Positions 15,601 to 24,666 of a stretch of DNA of 64,000 bases are shown here, piece by piece. Made by a program: the position numbers and the translations under genes. The notes beneath the pieces were generated by a model. It was not told the DNA's origin, searched no databases, and was given only the letters and a program-made list of their open reading frames with translations. This DNA comes from Kribbella pratensis (GTDB taxonomy: Bacteria; Actinomycetota; Actinomycetes; Propionibacteriales; Kribbellaceae), in contig NZ_SODU01000001.1 in assembly GCF_004366075.1 (NCBI RefSeq), positions 1,398,488-1,462,487 on the forward strand, written 5' to 3'. Positions within the stretch are counted from its first letter, which is position 1; every line of letters starts with the position of its first letter.

Positions 15601-16071
15601 GTGAGCAGTCATCCCAATGTGCAGAAGGTGGCGGACGCCCTGGCGGCGGCCGGGGCCACCGGCGAGATCGTGATCCTGGACGAGGCGGTGCCGACCGCGG
15701 CGGCCGCGGCGGCCGAGCTCGGTTGCGAGGTCGGCGCGATCGCGAACAGCCTGATCTTCGCCGGCGACGGCGCCCCGGTGCTGATCCTCACCTCGGGCGC
15801 ACACCGGGTGGACACCGCCAAGGTCGCGGCCGAGCTCGGGATCGCGAAGCTGAAGCGGGCCACGCCGGAGTTCGTCAAGGAGCACACCGGTCAGTCGATC
15901 GGCGGCGTCGCCCCGGTCGGGCACCCGGGCCGCGTTCCGACGTACGTCGACACCGCGCTCGAGCGGTACCCGGTGATCTGGGCTGCCGCGGGCATCCCGC
16001 ACTCGGTGTTCCCCACGACGTACGCCGAACTCCTCGAGCTGACCGACGGCACGCCGATGACGGTCAACTGA
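15601..16071 (+). CDS. YbaK/EbsC family aminoacyl-tRNA deacylase
   Basis: The 156-residue product is a YbaK/ProX-type editing enzyme that hydrolyses mischarged aminoacyl-tRNA. It shows the conserved N-terminal VILDEAVPTAAAAAAELG, the catalytic-pocket segment AIANSLIFAG, the Lys of TPEFVKEHTGQSIGGVAPVGH and the C-terminal GIPHSVFPTTYAELLELT. The GTG start is preceded by TAAGCT with seven bases between, so transcription probably begins at the start codon; that hexamer overlaps the DM13 stop. Whether Cys-tRNA(Pro) or another species is the substrate cannot be told. Confidence 0.88.
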   Translation: MSSHPNVQKVADALAAAGATGEIVILDEAVPTAAAAAAELGCEVGAIANSLIFAGDGAPVLILTSGAHRVDTAKVAAELGIAKLKRATPEFVKEHTGQSIGGVAPVGHPGRVPTYVDTALERYPVIWAAAGIPHSVFPTTYAELLELTDGTPMTVN

Positions 16072-16074
16072 GCA

Positions 16075-16809
16075 CTACCGACCGAGTACGGCGGGAATCG
16101 CGGTCCGGACGAAGCGCCGGGCGAGCCCGGCGCGGGTGTGCCGCCACCAGGGGCCGGTCCGGACATCCGTCCCGTAGCGGCGGCGCCTGATGTCCTCGAC
16201 GACGTCCGCGGGCGCCCCGAGACGGGGCAGGACGTCGAAGGCGGCGCGCTTGGTGATCAGGTCGCCGGTGGCCAGCGTGACGTGTGCGCGGGCGATCGTG
16301 AGCAGGCTGAGGTCGACCCAGATGTCGGCGTACCAGTTGCTCCGCTTCCGGGTGGCAGGCAGCCAGAACTCCCGCAGGTCGCGGCGGATGAACGCGAACA
16401 GTTCCTCGTCGGTGGTCGCCGGCAGCAACTGGCCCGGGGCCGGTCCGTAGAGCGTTCGGTTGCCGATAGCAAGCTCCCGGCGGGTCACCGGCGTCACCGG
16501 GCGGTCGAAGTACCGCCCCTGCGCGAACGTCGGGTGCCGCACCGAGGCGTCGGCCAGCTGGGACTTGAGCATGTAGGAGCAGTGCAGCTTGGCCGCCAAG
16601 GGGTCCGAGCTGATCAGCTTCCGGTGCAGGTCGGCCACAGCCTGGGTCGGCGGCGAAGAGACGACGGCGACGACGTCCAGGTCGCTTCGCCCCAGTTGAT
16701 AGTCCCCCAGCGCCAGTGAACCGTGCAGCCAAACCGCTTCTACAGCAGCGACTTCACGGACAGACGTGACAAAGCCGTCCAGCAAGGGCTGGACGGCTTC
16801 GTCGATCAC
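16075..16809 (-). CDS. Nucleotidyltransferase-fold protein with aminoglycoside-adenylyltransferase-like C-terminus
   Basis: The 244-residue protein has the nucleotidyltransferase signature WLHGSLALGDYQLGRSDLDVVAVV (GS motif and DxD at about residues 30-48) and a helical C-terminal half resembling AadA/DUF4111 proteins (RKRSNWYADIWVDLSLLTIARAHVTLATGDLITKRAAFDVL). It could transfer AMP to a small molecule; a role in drug resistance is not shown. The GTG start has TAATCT seven bases upstream, implying a leaderless transcript, and that hexamer overlaps the stop codon of the upstream amidase. It is convergent with ybaK, 3 bp apart. Confidence 0.8.
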   Translation of the reverse strand: MIDEAVQPLLDGFVTSVREVAAVEAVWLHGSLALGDYQLGRSDLDVVAVVSSPPTQAVADLHRKLISSDPLAAKLHCSYMLKSQLADASVRHPTFAQGRYFDRPVTPVTRRELAIGNRTLYGPAPGQLLPATTDEELFAFIRRDLREFWLPATRKRSNWYADIWVDLSLLTIARAHVTLATGDLITKRAAFDVLPRLGAPADVVEDIRRRRYGTDVRTGPWWRHTRAGLARRFVRTAIPAVLGR

Positions 16810-16819
16810 GGCAGACAGA

Positions 16820-18742
16820 TTAAACGGCTGGTCGCACGTCCACGTCGGCGGCCCGTACGTAGGCCATCCGGTGGCCGAACCAGATCTGGTAGTACTTGTC
16901 CTTCCCGAGCACCTGGACGTGGTCCGCCGGCGGCTGCCCGGCGAACGTCACCGCACGGTAGTAGTCGGTCTCGATGTCCAGGTCACCCACCGGGTAGGCC
17001 TGCCCCGCACCGATCGAGTACTGCAGCGGCGTCACCGTCTGGTAGGGAATCCCGGCCGGGTACGCCGACTGCTCCGGGTAGGCACGGCCGTACACCGGCA
17101 CCGACGTGAGACCGGCCTTCGGCTTCACGACGAGACCCGGCTTCGCGAACGCGTCCGGAGCCGACGCCGGGCTCTTGAACCAGGCGAGTGCCCCCAGGTA
17201 CCAGACGGCTACCCAGTCGCCCTGGCGCTGTGCGACGACGTACTTAGAACCCGCAGCGGCCCGGGAGCCCATGTCGGAGACGACAGTGGTGCCGTTGGAA
17301 CCGTCAGGGTGCAGACCGAGGTCCTTGACCAGCGGAGCGTTGTCGTCAGGCGCCTGGCGCAGGTAGACGAAGTTGGTGCCCTGCGGCTTGCACGTCGTAC
17401 CGGGGGCGTCGCAGTTGGTGATCACCTGGACGTTGTCCTCGAAGCCCGGCTTGATCGTGACGATCGACCCGGCGCGCACCGGGAACACGGACTTGCCCCA
17501 GATCGGCGCACCCATCAGGTCCATGTAGTGCTCCCAGTCCCAGAACGGTCCCGGGTCCCAGTGCATGCCACGGACCGTGGACGGGACGGTGCCCGGCACC
17601 TGGTCGTGGCCGATGATGTGCGCGCGGTCGAGCGGGATGTTGTTCTTGGCGGCCAGGTAGGCCACCAGCTTGGCCGAGTTGCGGTACAGCGCCTCGGTGT
17701 ACCAGGTCGCGCCCTGGGCCGCGAAGCCCTCGTGCTCGATGCCGATGCTGTGCATGTTCACGTACCAGTTGCCGGCGTGCCACGCGACGTCCTTGGCCTT
17801 CACGTGCTGCCAGATGTGGCCGTCCGACGAGCGCATCGTGTACTGCCAGCTCACGTACGTCGGGTCCTGGACCAGGTTCAGCACACCCTGCCAGCCACCC
17901 TCGGTGTCGTGGATGACGATGTAGTCGATCTTGCCGGTCTTCGGCCGGTTGGCGAGGTCGTGGTTCCCGTAGTCGCCGTCTCCGAACTCCGAGTACGGCG
18001 CCGGCAGCCACTCGCAACCGAGCGACGGCGGGCACTCCACGTCGGACGTGGACGGCTGCACACCGGCCGGCAGCGACAGCTTGCCGATCTGCGACTTGTC
18101 CGGCGTCACGGCGACCGCAGGCATCACGATCTGCTGGCCCGTGTTCGTCGTACGGGCCGCACCCTTGGCCATGATCGAGTAGACGTCGTCGGCGAACCCG
18201 GCCGCGCCGACCTTGTCCCCTGCCTCGGAGTACGACGCCACCGCGCCGTACCACTGTGCCGGGGAGGTCTCCGCGCCGACCGGCAGGCCGAGCGACTTCT
18301 GGTACGACGCCAGCACCGCGGCGCCACCGTTGATGTTGGCGGTCACGTCATTGCGCAGTGCGCTCTGGTCGAGGCCGGTCAGCTCCGACGCCTTCTGCAG
18401 CGTCTGCAGCGACTCGGCCGTGGCGACCTTCTGCTTCCCGGACAGGTCCGCCACCTCGGACGCACCGAGTGCGGTGAGGTGCATCGGGCCGTAGCCACCG
18501 GACGTGCTGGGAGCGCCGGCATGGTCGTCCCAGCGGGACTCGGCGTAGGAGACGGCCAGCAGGACCGACTCCGGTACGCCGTACTGAGCGGCGGCCGCAC
18601 TGTACGCCGACGCGGCGACAGTGGACGGTGCGGGCGCCGGGGACGACGCCTGGGCTGGTATACCTCCCAACGACACGCCGACCAGGGCGGCCGGCAGCGC
18701 TACCGCAGCGAGTGCGGCAAGAATCTTCGGACGACGCAGCAT
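16820..18742 (-). CDS. Secreted N-acetylmuramoyl-L-alanine amidase (amidase_2 / PGRP type)
   Basis: The 640-residue exported protein has a Sec signal peptide (MLRRPKILAALAAVALPAALVG...AQA). It is followed by a helical domain with YGVPESVLLAVSYAESRWDDHAG, which resembles a transglycosylase-like fold. The amidase_2 domain comes next: DYIVIHDTEGGWQGVLN, WQYTMRSSDGHIWQHV, VAWHAGNWYVNMHSIGIEHEGF and RAHIIGHDQVPGT, which supply the zinc His residues and Glu. The C-terminal third has SH3-like repeats for wall binding. ATG 18742 has AGGAGA seven bases upstream. It probably remodels peptidoglycan. Confidence 0.9.
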   Translation of the reverse strand: MLRRPKILAALAAVALPAALVGVSLGGIPAQASSPAPAPSTVAASAYSAAAAQYGVPESVLLAVSYAESRWDDHAGAPSTSGGYGPMHLTALGASEVADLSGKQKVATAESLQTLQKASELTGLDQSALRNDVTANINGGAAVLASYQKSLGLPVGAETSPAQWYGAVASYSEAGDKVGAAGFADDVYSIMAKGAARTTNTGQQIVMPAVAVTPDKSQIGKLSLPAGVQPSTSDVECPPSLGCEWLPAPYSEFGDGDYGNHDLANRPKTGKIDYIVIHDTEGGWQGVLNLVQDPTYVSWQYTMRSSDGHIWQHVKAKDVAWHAGNWYVNMHSIGIEHEGFAAQGATWYTEALYRNSAKLVAYLAAKNNIPLDRAHIIGHDQVPGTVPSTVRGMHWDPGPFWDWEHYMDLMGAPIWGKSVFPVRAGSIVTIKPGFEDNVQVITNCDAPGTTCKPQGTNFVYLRQAPDDNAPLVKDLGLHPDGSNGTTVVSDMGSRAAAGSKYVVAQRQGDWVAVWYLGALAWFKSPASAPDAFAKPGLVVKPKAGLTSVPVYGRAYPEQSAYPAGIPYQTVTPLQYSIGAGQAYPVGDLDIETDYYRAVTFAGQPPADHVQVLGKDKYYQIWFGHRMAYVRAADVDVRPAV

Positions 18743-18905
18743 GATTGTTCTCCTGAACCCGTAGGGCGGGATGCCGGTCACACAGACCGGCAGCCTAGTC
18801 ACTGTGGGTCGGGGCGACGCGGATGTCAACGGTTAACCAAAATTCACGTCGTCGAGTTCGATACTGACGAAATCATGCCGGTGCCGAGGGTTACGGAGTA
18901 CGACG

Positions 18906-19517
18906 ATGGAAGCGCTGCCGTTGGCGGTCACGACAGGCTGGGCCAGTGGGGTGAACGCCTATGCCTGTGTGCTGATTCTCGGTCTGCTCGGCCGGTTCGC
19001 GGGGGCGGACGACGTCCCGCACTCGCTGACCACGGCCCCGGTCCTGATCGTCGCGGGTGTCCTCTTCGCGGTCGAGTTCGTCGCCGACAAGATCCCGTAC
19101 GTCGACTCCGCGTGGGACGCGATCTCGACCGTCGTCCGGCCGGCGATCGGCGCGGTCCTCGCCGCGCTGATGTCCGGTCAGGCGAGCACGCTGCAGCAGG
19201 CCCTGATCGCGACCACCGGTGGCGTGGTGGCGCTGCTCTCGCACGCGGTGAAGTCGAGTCTGAGGCTCGCGATCAACACCTCCCCCGAGCCGGTCACCAA
19301 CATCGCCGCGTCATCCGGTGAGGACGTCGCTGTCGCCGGTGTGATGTCGTTGGCCGCCTTTCATCCGGAGATCGCGCTCGTCATCGCGGGTGTGCTGCTG
19401 ATCCTCGGACTCATCGGGGTGTACGTCGCGTTCAGGTTCATCCGGCGCGGTTATGTCAGATTCAAGGCGTGGCGCGAGAAACGTAGTGCCCCTGCGACTG
19501 GGAGCAGTGCTGTCTGA
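18906..19517 (+). CDS. DUF4126 family membrane protein
   Basis: The 203-residue integral membrane protein has about five hydrophobic helices. Features typical of DUF4126 are TGWASGVNAYACVLILGLLGRF at the N-terminus, VEFVADKIPYVDSAWDAISTVVRPAIGA in the middle and KSSLRLAINTSPEPVTN. It ends in a basic cytoplasmic tail (RRGYVRFKAWREKRS). Its function is unknown; resemblance to small-molecule exporters has been suggested for the family. The stop overlaps the next ATG (TGATG), so it is translationally coupled to the CrtI-like gene. Confidence 0.8.
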   Translation: MEALPLAVTTGWASGVNAYACVLILGLLGRFAGADDVPHSLTTAPVLIVAGVLFAVEFVADKIPYVDSAWDAISTVVRPAIGAVLAALMSGQASTLQQALIATTGGVVALLSHAVKSSLRLAINTSPEPVTNIAASSGEDVAVAGVMSLAAFHPEIALVIAGVLLILGLIGVYVAFRFIRRGYVRFKAWREKRSAPATGSSAV

Positions 19518-20824
19518 TGGCGAAGGTGATTGTCGTGGGGGCCGGGCTGGCCGGTCTCGCGAGTGCTGTGCGGCTGGCCAAGCTCGGCCACCAGGTGACC
19601 ATCTGCGAACGCGACGAGCACCTCGGCGGCGCGCTTGGCCGGGTAGAGGCGGACGGGTTCACCTGGGACGCCGGCGCCGCCAGTACGACGCTGCCGGCCG
19701 CGCTGCGCGACCTGTTCCGCAAGAGCGGCCGTCCGATCGAGAGCCTGGTCCAACTGGACCCTGTGTCCGAGCCACGTCGGCACATGTTCACCGACGGCTC
19801 CGTACTCGACCTGCCCGTCAGCGACCGCGGTGCACAGGAAGAAGCGTGGACCGACCTGGCGGGTGCACCCGTTGCCGCGCAGTGGACCGCACTGGTTGAC
19901 GCGTACGGCGACACGTGGCAGATCCTCCGCAAGACCTCACTGGAGCCACCGCTCGAGGACAAGCTGCCGATCAAGACCATTCGCGCCCTCAAGCCCTGGC
20001 AGTCACTGGAGAAGGTCGCGCAACGCGAGCTGACCGACGACCGCGCCCGTGCAGTACTCCGGCACTTCGCAGCCCAAAGCGGATCGGACGCCGGCCTCAC
20101 ACCGGCGTACGTCGGCGTCTGGTCATACCTGGAGCGCACCTTCGGCCGCTGGACGATCGCTGGAGGTTTCGGCGCACTCGCCGATGCCCTGGTGCAGCGC
20201 GCCAGCGAGCGGAAGATCACTGTGCGCACTAGTGCAGAGGTGGTCGCTGTCTCGACGTCAGGTGGCGCAGTGACCGGCGTACGGCTCGCTGACGGTGAGG
20301 AGCTGCTCGCCGACATCGTGGTGAGCGACGTCGATCCGCGGGTCCTGTACGAGTCGCTCGTCGACGACCCCGTCGCCAAGAAGACCCGTAAGCGGATCCT
20401 GTCGACACACCAGGCGCAGGCGGCGTACGTCGTACATCTCGGTCTGAAGGACCCGGTGCCGCAGCTGCCGTTCGAGACCGTGCTGCACGGAACGCCGACC
20501 GTGGTCGTCCGCACAGGTGGCACAGCACCCGCCGGGCACCAGGCCTGGTCCGTGCTGGTCCACGGCTACCCCACTGACGACGTACTCGACCTCTTGGTCG
20601 CCCGTGGCCTGCCTGTCCGGGAGAACGTGGTGTCGCGGCAGACGTCGCCGTCGTGGTGGACCGGTGTGGCCTGGGAGGGCTACAAGACCGCCCGTCGCCG
20701 GGCCGCGAACGTCTCGCCGGTGAAGGGCCTGTACTGCGTCGGAGCGGGCGCGCACCCGGGCTCCGGTGTGCCCGCCACCACACTCGGCGCCGCCATCGTG
20801 GCCGACGCCATCGGGAAGGCCTGA
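19517..20824 (+). CDS. FAD-dependent phytoene-desaturase-like oxidoreductase
   Basis: This 435-residue flavoprotein of the CrtI/amine-oxidase superfamily has the N-terminal dinucleotide-binding motif VIVVGAGLAGLASAVRLAKLGHQVTICERDEHLGG. Near the C-terminus lies the FAD-binding GLYCVGAGAHPGSGVPATTLGAAIVADAIG. YLERTFGRWTIAGGFGALADAL is the usual substrate-domain segment. The substrate is unknown; no other carotenoid genes are adjacent, although a polyprenyl synthase lies 4 kb away. It is coupled to the DUF4126 gene by a one-base overlap. Confidence 0.85.
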   Translation: MAKVIVVGAGLAGLASAVRLAKLGHQVTICERDEHLGGALGRVEADGFTWDAGAASTTLPAALRDLFRKSGRPIESLVQLDPVSEPRRHMFTDGSVLDLPVSDRGAQEEAWTDLAGAPVAAQWTALVDAYGDTWQILRKTSLEPPLEDKLPIKTIRALKPWQSLEKVAQRELTDDRARAVLRHFAAQSGSDAGLTPAYVGVWSYLERTFGRWTIAGGFGALADALVQRASERKITVRTSAEVVAVSTSGGAVTGVRLADGEELLADIVVSDVDPRVLYESLVDDPVAKKTRKRILSTHQAQAAYVVHLGLKDPVPQLPFETVLHGTPTVVVRTGGTAPAGHQAWSVLVHGYPTDDVLDLLVARGLPVRENVVSRQTSPSWWTGVAWEGYKTARRRAANVSPVKGLYCVGAGAHPGSGVPATTLGAAIVADAIGKA

Positions 20825-20915
20825 GACCGCTGTGTGGTTGGACAGGGAAGCCAACTAAGATTGGTTGTTCCTGTGTTCTGAGTCGGGGCGGGTCCCGGCC
20901 GTAGAGAGGACCTCG

Positions 20916-23150
20916 GTGGATCAAACCCCCACATCGGCCGATCACGACAACCATGGCGGCCTTGACGGCCCTGATGGTGTGGAGCGTGCTGAGCTGGCGG
21001 CGGAGCAACAGCATGTCGACCGGGTCTACGGCCGGGTCGAGGAGGCCGCGCGGTCGGCGTCCCGGATCGCGGTCGAAGGCCACCAGCGCGGCCAGGCGCA
21101 GAACGTCGGGCGTGTCCGCGACGAGGAGCAGACCGGTCTGTACGAGCGCGACGTGCTGGTGTTCGCCGCCGCGCGCCGGATCGCCGAGCTGGACGCCGAG
21201 CACGAGGGCCTGGTGTTCGGCCGGCTCGACTCCGACCACGGCGATGACGAGCCGGCCGCCACGACCGCGGACGGGCTCGACAAGCTGTACGTCGGGCGTA
21301 TCGGTGTCCGCGACGCCGAGTACGAACCGCTGGTGATCGACTGGCGCGCGCCCGCGGCCGAGCCGTTCTACCGCGCGACCCCGACGGACCGGCAGAAGGT
21401 CGTCCGGCGCCGCGTGCTGCGGAACAAGGGGGCGCGGATCGTCGGTCTCGAGGACGACCTGCTGGCGCCGGAGCGGGCGCCGGAGGACCTGCCGGTGATG
21501 GGCGAGGGCGCGCTGATGGCCTCGTTGTCGCGGGCCCGTGGGCACACGATGCGCGACATCGTCGCCACCATCCAGGCCGAGCAGGACGAGGCGATCCGGG
21601 CACCAGCCCGCGGCGTCACCGTCATCGGCGGTGGACCGGGCACCGGCAAGACAGTGGTCGCTCTGCACCGCGCGGCGTACCTGCTGTACAGCGACCGCCG
21701 GCGCTTCGAGCGTGGCGGCGTACTGGTCGTCGGACCGTCGGCAGCGTTCATGGCCTACATCGAGCGAGTCCTGCCGAGCCTCGGTGAGAACACGGTCTCG
21801 CTGCGTGCTGTCGGCGAGCTGGTCGACGGCGTGAAGGCTACTGCGGTCGACAACGCCGCAGCGGCTGCTATCAAGGGCTCGCTGCGGATGCGCGCGGTGC
21901 TGGCACGTGCCGCCCGCGACCGGGTGCCGAACGCGCCGACGAACCTGCGGATCTTCCTCGGCGGCGCCACCGTCGAACTGGACGCCAACCAGCTCGACAA
22001 CGTACGACGGAATGCGCTGCGCCGCACGGCCCGCAACCGGGCCGCCGCCGAGGCACGGAAGGGCCTGATCGCCGCGCTGTGGCAGCGGTTCCCGGAGGAC
22101 CTGCGCAACGGGCCTCTCGGCGACCGCGAGGCGTTCGGCGACCGTGTCGCCGACACACCGGCGTTCCGCACGTTCTTCAGCCAGTGGTGGCCGGTGCTGA
22201 CCCCGGAAGCGGTACTGCGGTGGCTCGGTGACGCCCGCCGCCTTCAGCGCTGGGCCCGCAACGACCTGACCCCCGCTGAGGTCGACGCACTCGCTACGGC
22301 GATCCGAACGACCGATGAGTTCACCATTGCCGACGTCGCGTTGCTGGACGAGCTGACCGCGTTCCTGGGACGTCCTCCGATCGTGGAGAACAACGACGAG
22401 GAGTTCGACTGGCTCGAAGGGCTGTCGGACGGCGTCAACGAAGTACTGACCACCTCAGAGCGCCGCGTCCGGGCTGCTGCGGCACGGGAGGCCGAGGAGC
22501 CGGAGGAGTACGCGCACGTGCTGGTGGACGAGGCGCAGGACCTCTCCCCCATGCAGTGGCGGATGGTGACGCGGCGCGGACCGCAGGCCAGCTGGACGAT
22601 CGTCGGCGACCCGGCACAGAGCTCCTGGCCCGACCCGGACGAGGCGCGGGCCGCGATGGACTCGATGCTGTCGCACCTGCAGCGGCACGCGTTCCGGCTC
22701 TCCACCAACTACCGGAACTCGGCCGAGATCTACTCGTTCGCCGGCGAGGTGATCCGGCAGTCCATCCCGGACGCGGACCTGCCGAACGCGGTCCGCAGTA
22801 CCGGAGTGGAGCCGGAGCACCGGATCTTCGACGCCGGCAAGGTCGCCGAGGCCGCTGGTGACGCGGCGGTCGAACTGCTCCAGGTGGTCGAGGGCACTGT
22901 CGGCGTCATCGTGCCGCCGGCGCTCCGCCCGGTCGTCGACCCGGTCCTCGCGGAGCTGAACGACCCGCGGGTCGTCGCGGTCAGCCCGCTGGATTCCAAG
23001 GGCCTCGAGTACGACGCCGTGGTCGTCGTCGAACCGGACCGGATCGTCAGCGACACACTGGGCGGCGTACGAGCTCTCTACGTGGTTCTCACCCGCGCCA
23101 CCCAGCGCCTCATCACCGTCAACAGCACGACCCGCTGGCTGCCGTCCTAG
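20916..23150 (+). CDS. helD: HelD-like RNA polymerase-associated SF1 helicase (UvrD/Rep family)
   Basis: The 744-residue protein has the HelD layout. An N-terminal coiled coil (about 15-70) is followed by the YVGRIGVRDAEYEPLVIDWRAPAAEPFYRATP segment, which is characteristic of HelD. Walker A GGGPGTGKTVVALHRAAYLLY lies at about 239 and motif II VLVDEAQDLSPMQWRM at about 537, with C-terminal motifs SPLDSKGLEYDAVVVVEP and LYVVLTRATQRL. HelD removes stalled RNA polymerase from DNA and is linked to rifampicin tolerance in actinobacteria. GTG 20916 follows AGAGGA; an in-frame ATG at 20865 lacks such a site. Confidence 0.87.
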   Translation: MDQTPTSADHDNHGGLDGPDGVERAELAAEQQHVDRVYGRVEEAARSASRIAVEGHQRGQAQNVGRVRDEEQTGLYERDVLVFAAARRIAELDAEHEGLVFGRLDSDHGDDEPAATTADGLDKLYVGRIGVRDAEYEPLVIDWRAPAAEPFYRATPTDRQKVVRRRVLRNKGARIVGLEDDLLAPERAPEDLPVMGEGALMASLSRARGHTMRDIVATIQAEQDEAIRAPARGVTVIGGGPGTGKTVVALHRAAYLLYSDRRRFERGGVLVVGPSAAFMAYIERVLPSLGENTVSLRAVGELVDGVKATAVDNAAAAAIKGSLRMRAVLARAARDRVPNAPTNLRIFLGGATVELDANQLDNVRRNALRRTARNRAAAEARKGLIAALWQRFPEDLRNGPLGDREAFGDRVADTPAFRTFFSQWWPVLTPEAVLRWLGDARRLQRWARNDLTPAEVDALATAIRTTDEFTIADVALLDELTAFLGRPPIVENNDEEFDWLEGLSDGVNEVLTTSERRVRAAAAREAEEPEEYAHVLVDEAQDLSPMQWRMVTRRGPQASWTIVGDPAQSSWPDPDEARAAMDSMLSHLQRHAFRLSTNYRNSAEIYSFAGEVIRQSIPDADLPNAVRSTGVEPEHRIFDAGKVAEAAGDAAVELLQVVEGTVGVIVPPALRPVVDPVLAELNDPRVVAVSPLDSKGLEYDAVVVVEPDRIVSDTLGGVRALYVVLTRATQRLITVNSTTRWLPS

Positions 23151-23156
23151 GGTCCC

Positions 23157-23687
23157 TCAGGCGCGCGGTACGACGTACGACACGAGGTCGGCGTCGTTGG
23201 CCGCGAGGTCGGCCCAGCGGGTGGTGAGGTGCAGGATCGCGAGGCCCGTGGTCGGGTACTTCTGGGTGAGCTCGACGCGCTCGGGGCTGGTGCCGTCGAG
23301 TGCGAGCTCGTCGGCAAGCCACGGGATGCCCGGCGCGTGGCCGACGACGATCACGGTGCGGGCCTCGGCCGGGGTCTCGTGGACGACGTCCAGGATGCCG
23401 TCGGTGTCGGCGTTGTAGAGGCGCTTGTCGTACCAGACGTCCTTCGCAGTGACGCCGGCCTCGGCGACGTACTTCCAGGTCTCGCGGGTGCGCTTCGACG
23501 GCGAGCACAGGACCAGGTCCGCTTCGATGCCTTGGGCAACGAGGTGCCGGCCGGCGGCGCTCGCGTCGGCGCGGCCGCGGTCGGCCAGCGGGCGTTCGAG
23601 ATCCGGCAGCGTCTCCGGCGGCACCGCCTTGGCATGCCGGAGCAGGACGAGAGTGCGGTCGATCAACAGGTCCGACGGGTCAGCCAT
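23157..23687 (-). CDS. SixA-like histidine phosphatase
   Basis: The 176-residue histidine phosphatase has the RHG-type motif LVLLRHAKAV (catalytic His about residue 18), SPSKRTRETWKYV and the second catalytic His in VIVVGHAPGIPWLADEL. The sequence is closest to SixA/YjgK-like phosphohistidine phosphatases. The start ATG has TATCCT six bases upstream, fitting a leaderless mRNA. It is convergent with helD, 6 bp apart. The substrate is unknown. Confidence 0.85.
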   Translation of the reverse strand: MADPSDLLIDRTLVLLRHAKAVPPETLPDLERPLADRGRADASAAGRHLVAQGIEADLVLCSPSKRTRETWKYVAEAGVTAKDVWYDKRLYNADTDGILDVVHETPAEARTVIVVGHAPGIPWLADELALDGTSPERVELTQKYPTTGLAILHLTTRWADLAANDADLVSYVVPRA

Positions 23688-23691
23688 TGGG

Positions 23692-24609
23692 TCAGGATAC
23701 GACGGCTGCCGTGAGGTTGCGGAACACCTGACGCGTTGCCGTGGATCTGTTCAGGGTGATGAAGTGGATGCCGGGCGCGCCGCCCGCCAGCAAGCGTTCG
23801 CACAACTCGGTGGCGATCTCGACACCGACCTCGCGCACGGCGGCCGGGTCGTCCTCGACGGCGAGCAGCCGGTCGGTGACGGCGGTCGGTAGCGCCATGC
23901 CGGTGAGTTCGGCCATCCGCTGGATCTGCTTGATGTTCGTGACCGGCATGATGCCCGGCAGCACCGGAATCTCGCAGCCGAGCGCGGCAGCGCGGTCGAC
24001 GAGCCGGAAGTAGTCGTCGGCGCCGAAGAACATCTGCGTGATGGCGTAGTCGGCACCGGCCTGCGCCTTCGCGGCGAGCACCTGCGCGTCCGCCTCGAGC
24101 GAGGCCGCCTCCGGATGCTTGTCGGGGAAGGCAGCGACGCCGACGCAGAAGTCGCCCAGCGAACGGATCAGCTCGACCAGCTCGGTGGCGTGGTTGAGGC
24201 CTTCAGGGTGCGCGACCCACGGCTGGTTCGGTCCGCCCGGCGGGTCGCCGCGGAGCGCGAGCATGTTGCGGACCCCGGATCCCGCGTACGCGCCGATCAC
24301 GGAGCGGAGCTCGTCGCGGGAGTGCGCGACGCAGGTCAGGTGCCCGAGCGGCGTCAGCGACGTGTCCTGCGCGACCCGCTCGGTGACCCGGATGGTGCCG
24401 TCACGCGTCGTCCCGCCGGCGCCGTACGTGATCGAGACGAAGGTCGGGCGCAGCTGCTCGATCTCGCGGATCGACCGCCACAGCACCTCCTCCGCCTCGG
24501 GGGTCTTCGGTGGGAAGAACTCGAACGAGAAGGACCGGTCTCCGGACGCCAGCAGCTCGCGAATCGTCGGCGCACCGCCGGGAAGCGTCGAAGGAAGACC
24601 GTTCGCCAT
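23692..24609 (-). CDS. metF: 5,10-methylenetetrahydrofolate reductase
   Basis: MetF reduces 5,10-methylene-THF to 5-methyl-THF with FAD, feeding methionine synthesis. The 305-residue protein has the family start SFEFFPPKT (catalytic Glu about residue 30), FVSITYGAGGTTRDGT, HLTCVAHSR, MLALRGDPP and FCVGVAAFPDKHPEA, then QMFFGADDYFRLVDRA and PGIMPV. Its length is standard. TAACCT lies six bases upstream of the ATG, so the transcript is probably leaderless. The divergent polyprenyl synthase start is 57 bp away; metF lies 4 bp upstream of sixA on the same strand. Confidence 0.95.
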   Translation of the reverse strand: MANGLPSTLPGGAPTIRELLASGDRSFSFEFFPPKTPEAEEVLWRSIREIEQLRPTFVSITYGAGGTTRDGTIRVTERVAQDTSLTPLGHLTCVAHSRDELRSVIGAYAGSGVRNMLALRGDPPGGPNQPWVAHPEGLNHATELVELIRSLGDFCVGVAAFPDKHPEAASLEADAQVLAAKAQAGADYAITQMFFGADDYFRLVDRAAALGCEIPVLPGIMPVTNIKQIQRMAELTGMALPTAVTDRLLAVEDDPAAVREVGVEIATELCERLLAGGAPGIHFITLNRSTATRQVFRNLTAAVVS

Positions 24610-24666
24610 GACGTCAGGTTACCCGCGGTGGCCAGTCGCGTCTGCCCACCGACTACGCTCCGAGAC

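Noticed and set aside
16766..19321. 851-codon open frame on the plus strand
   Set aside because: It is antisense to the amidase gene and reads as Arg/His/Val-rich low-complexity sequence without family features.
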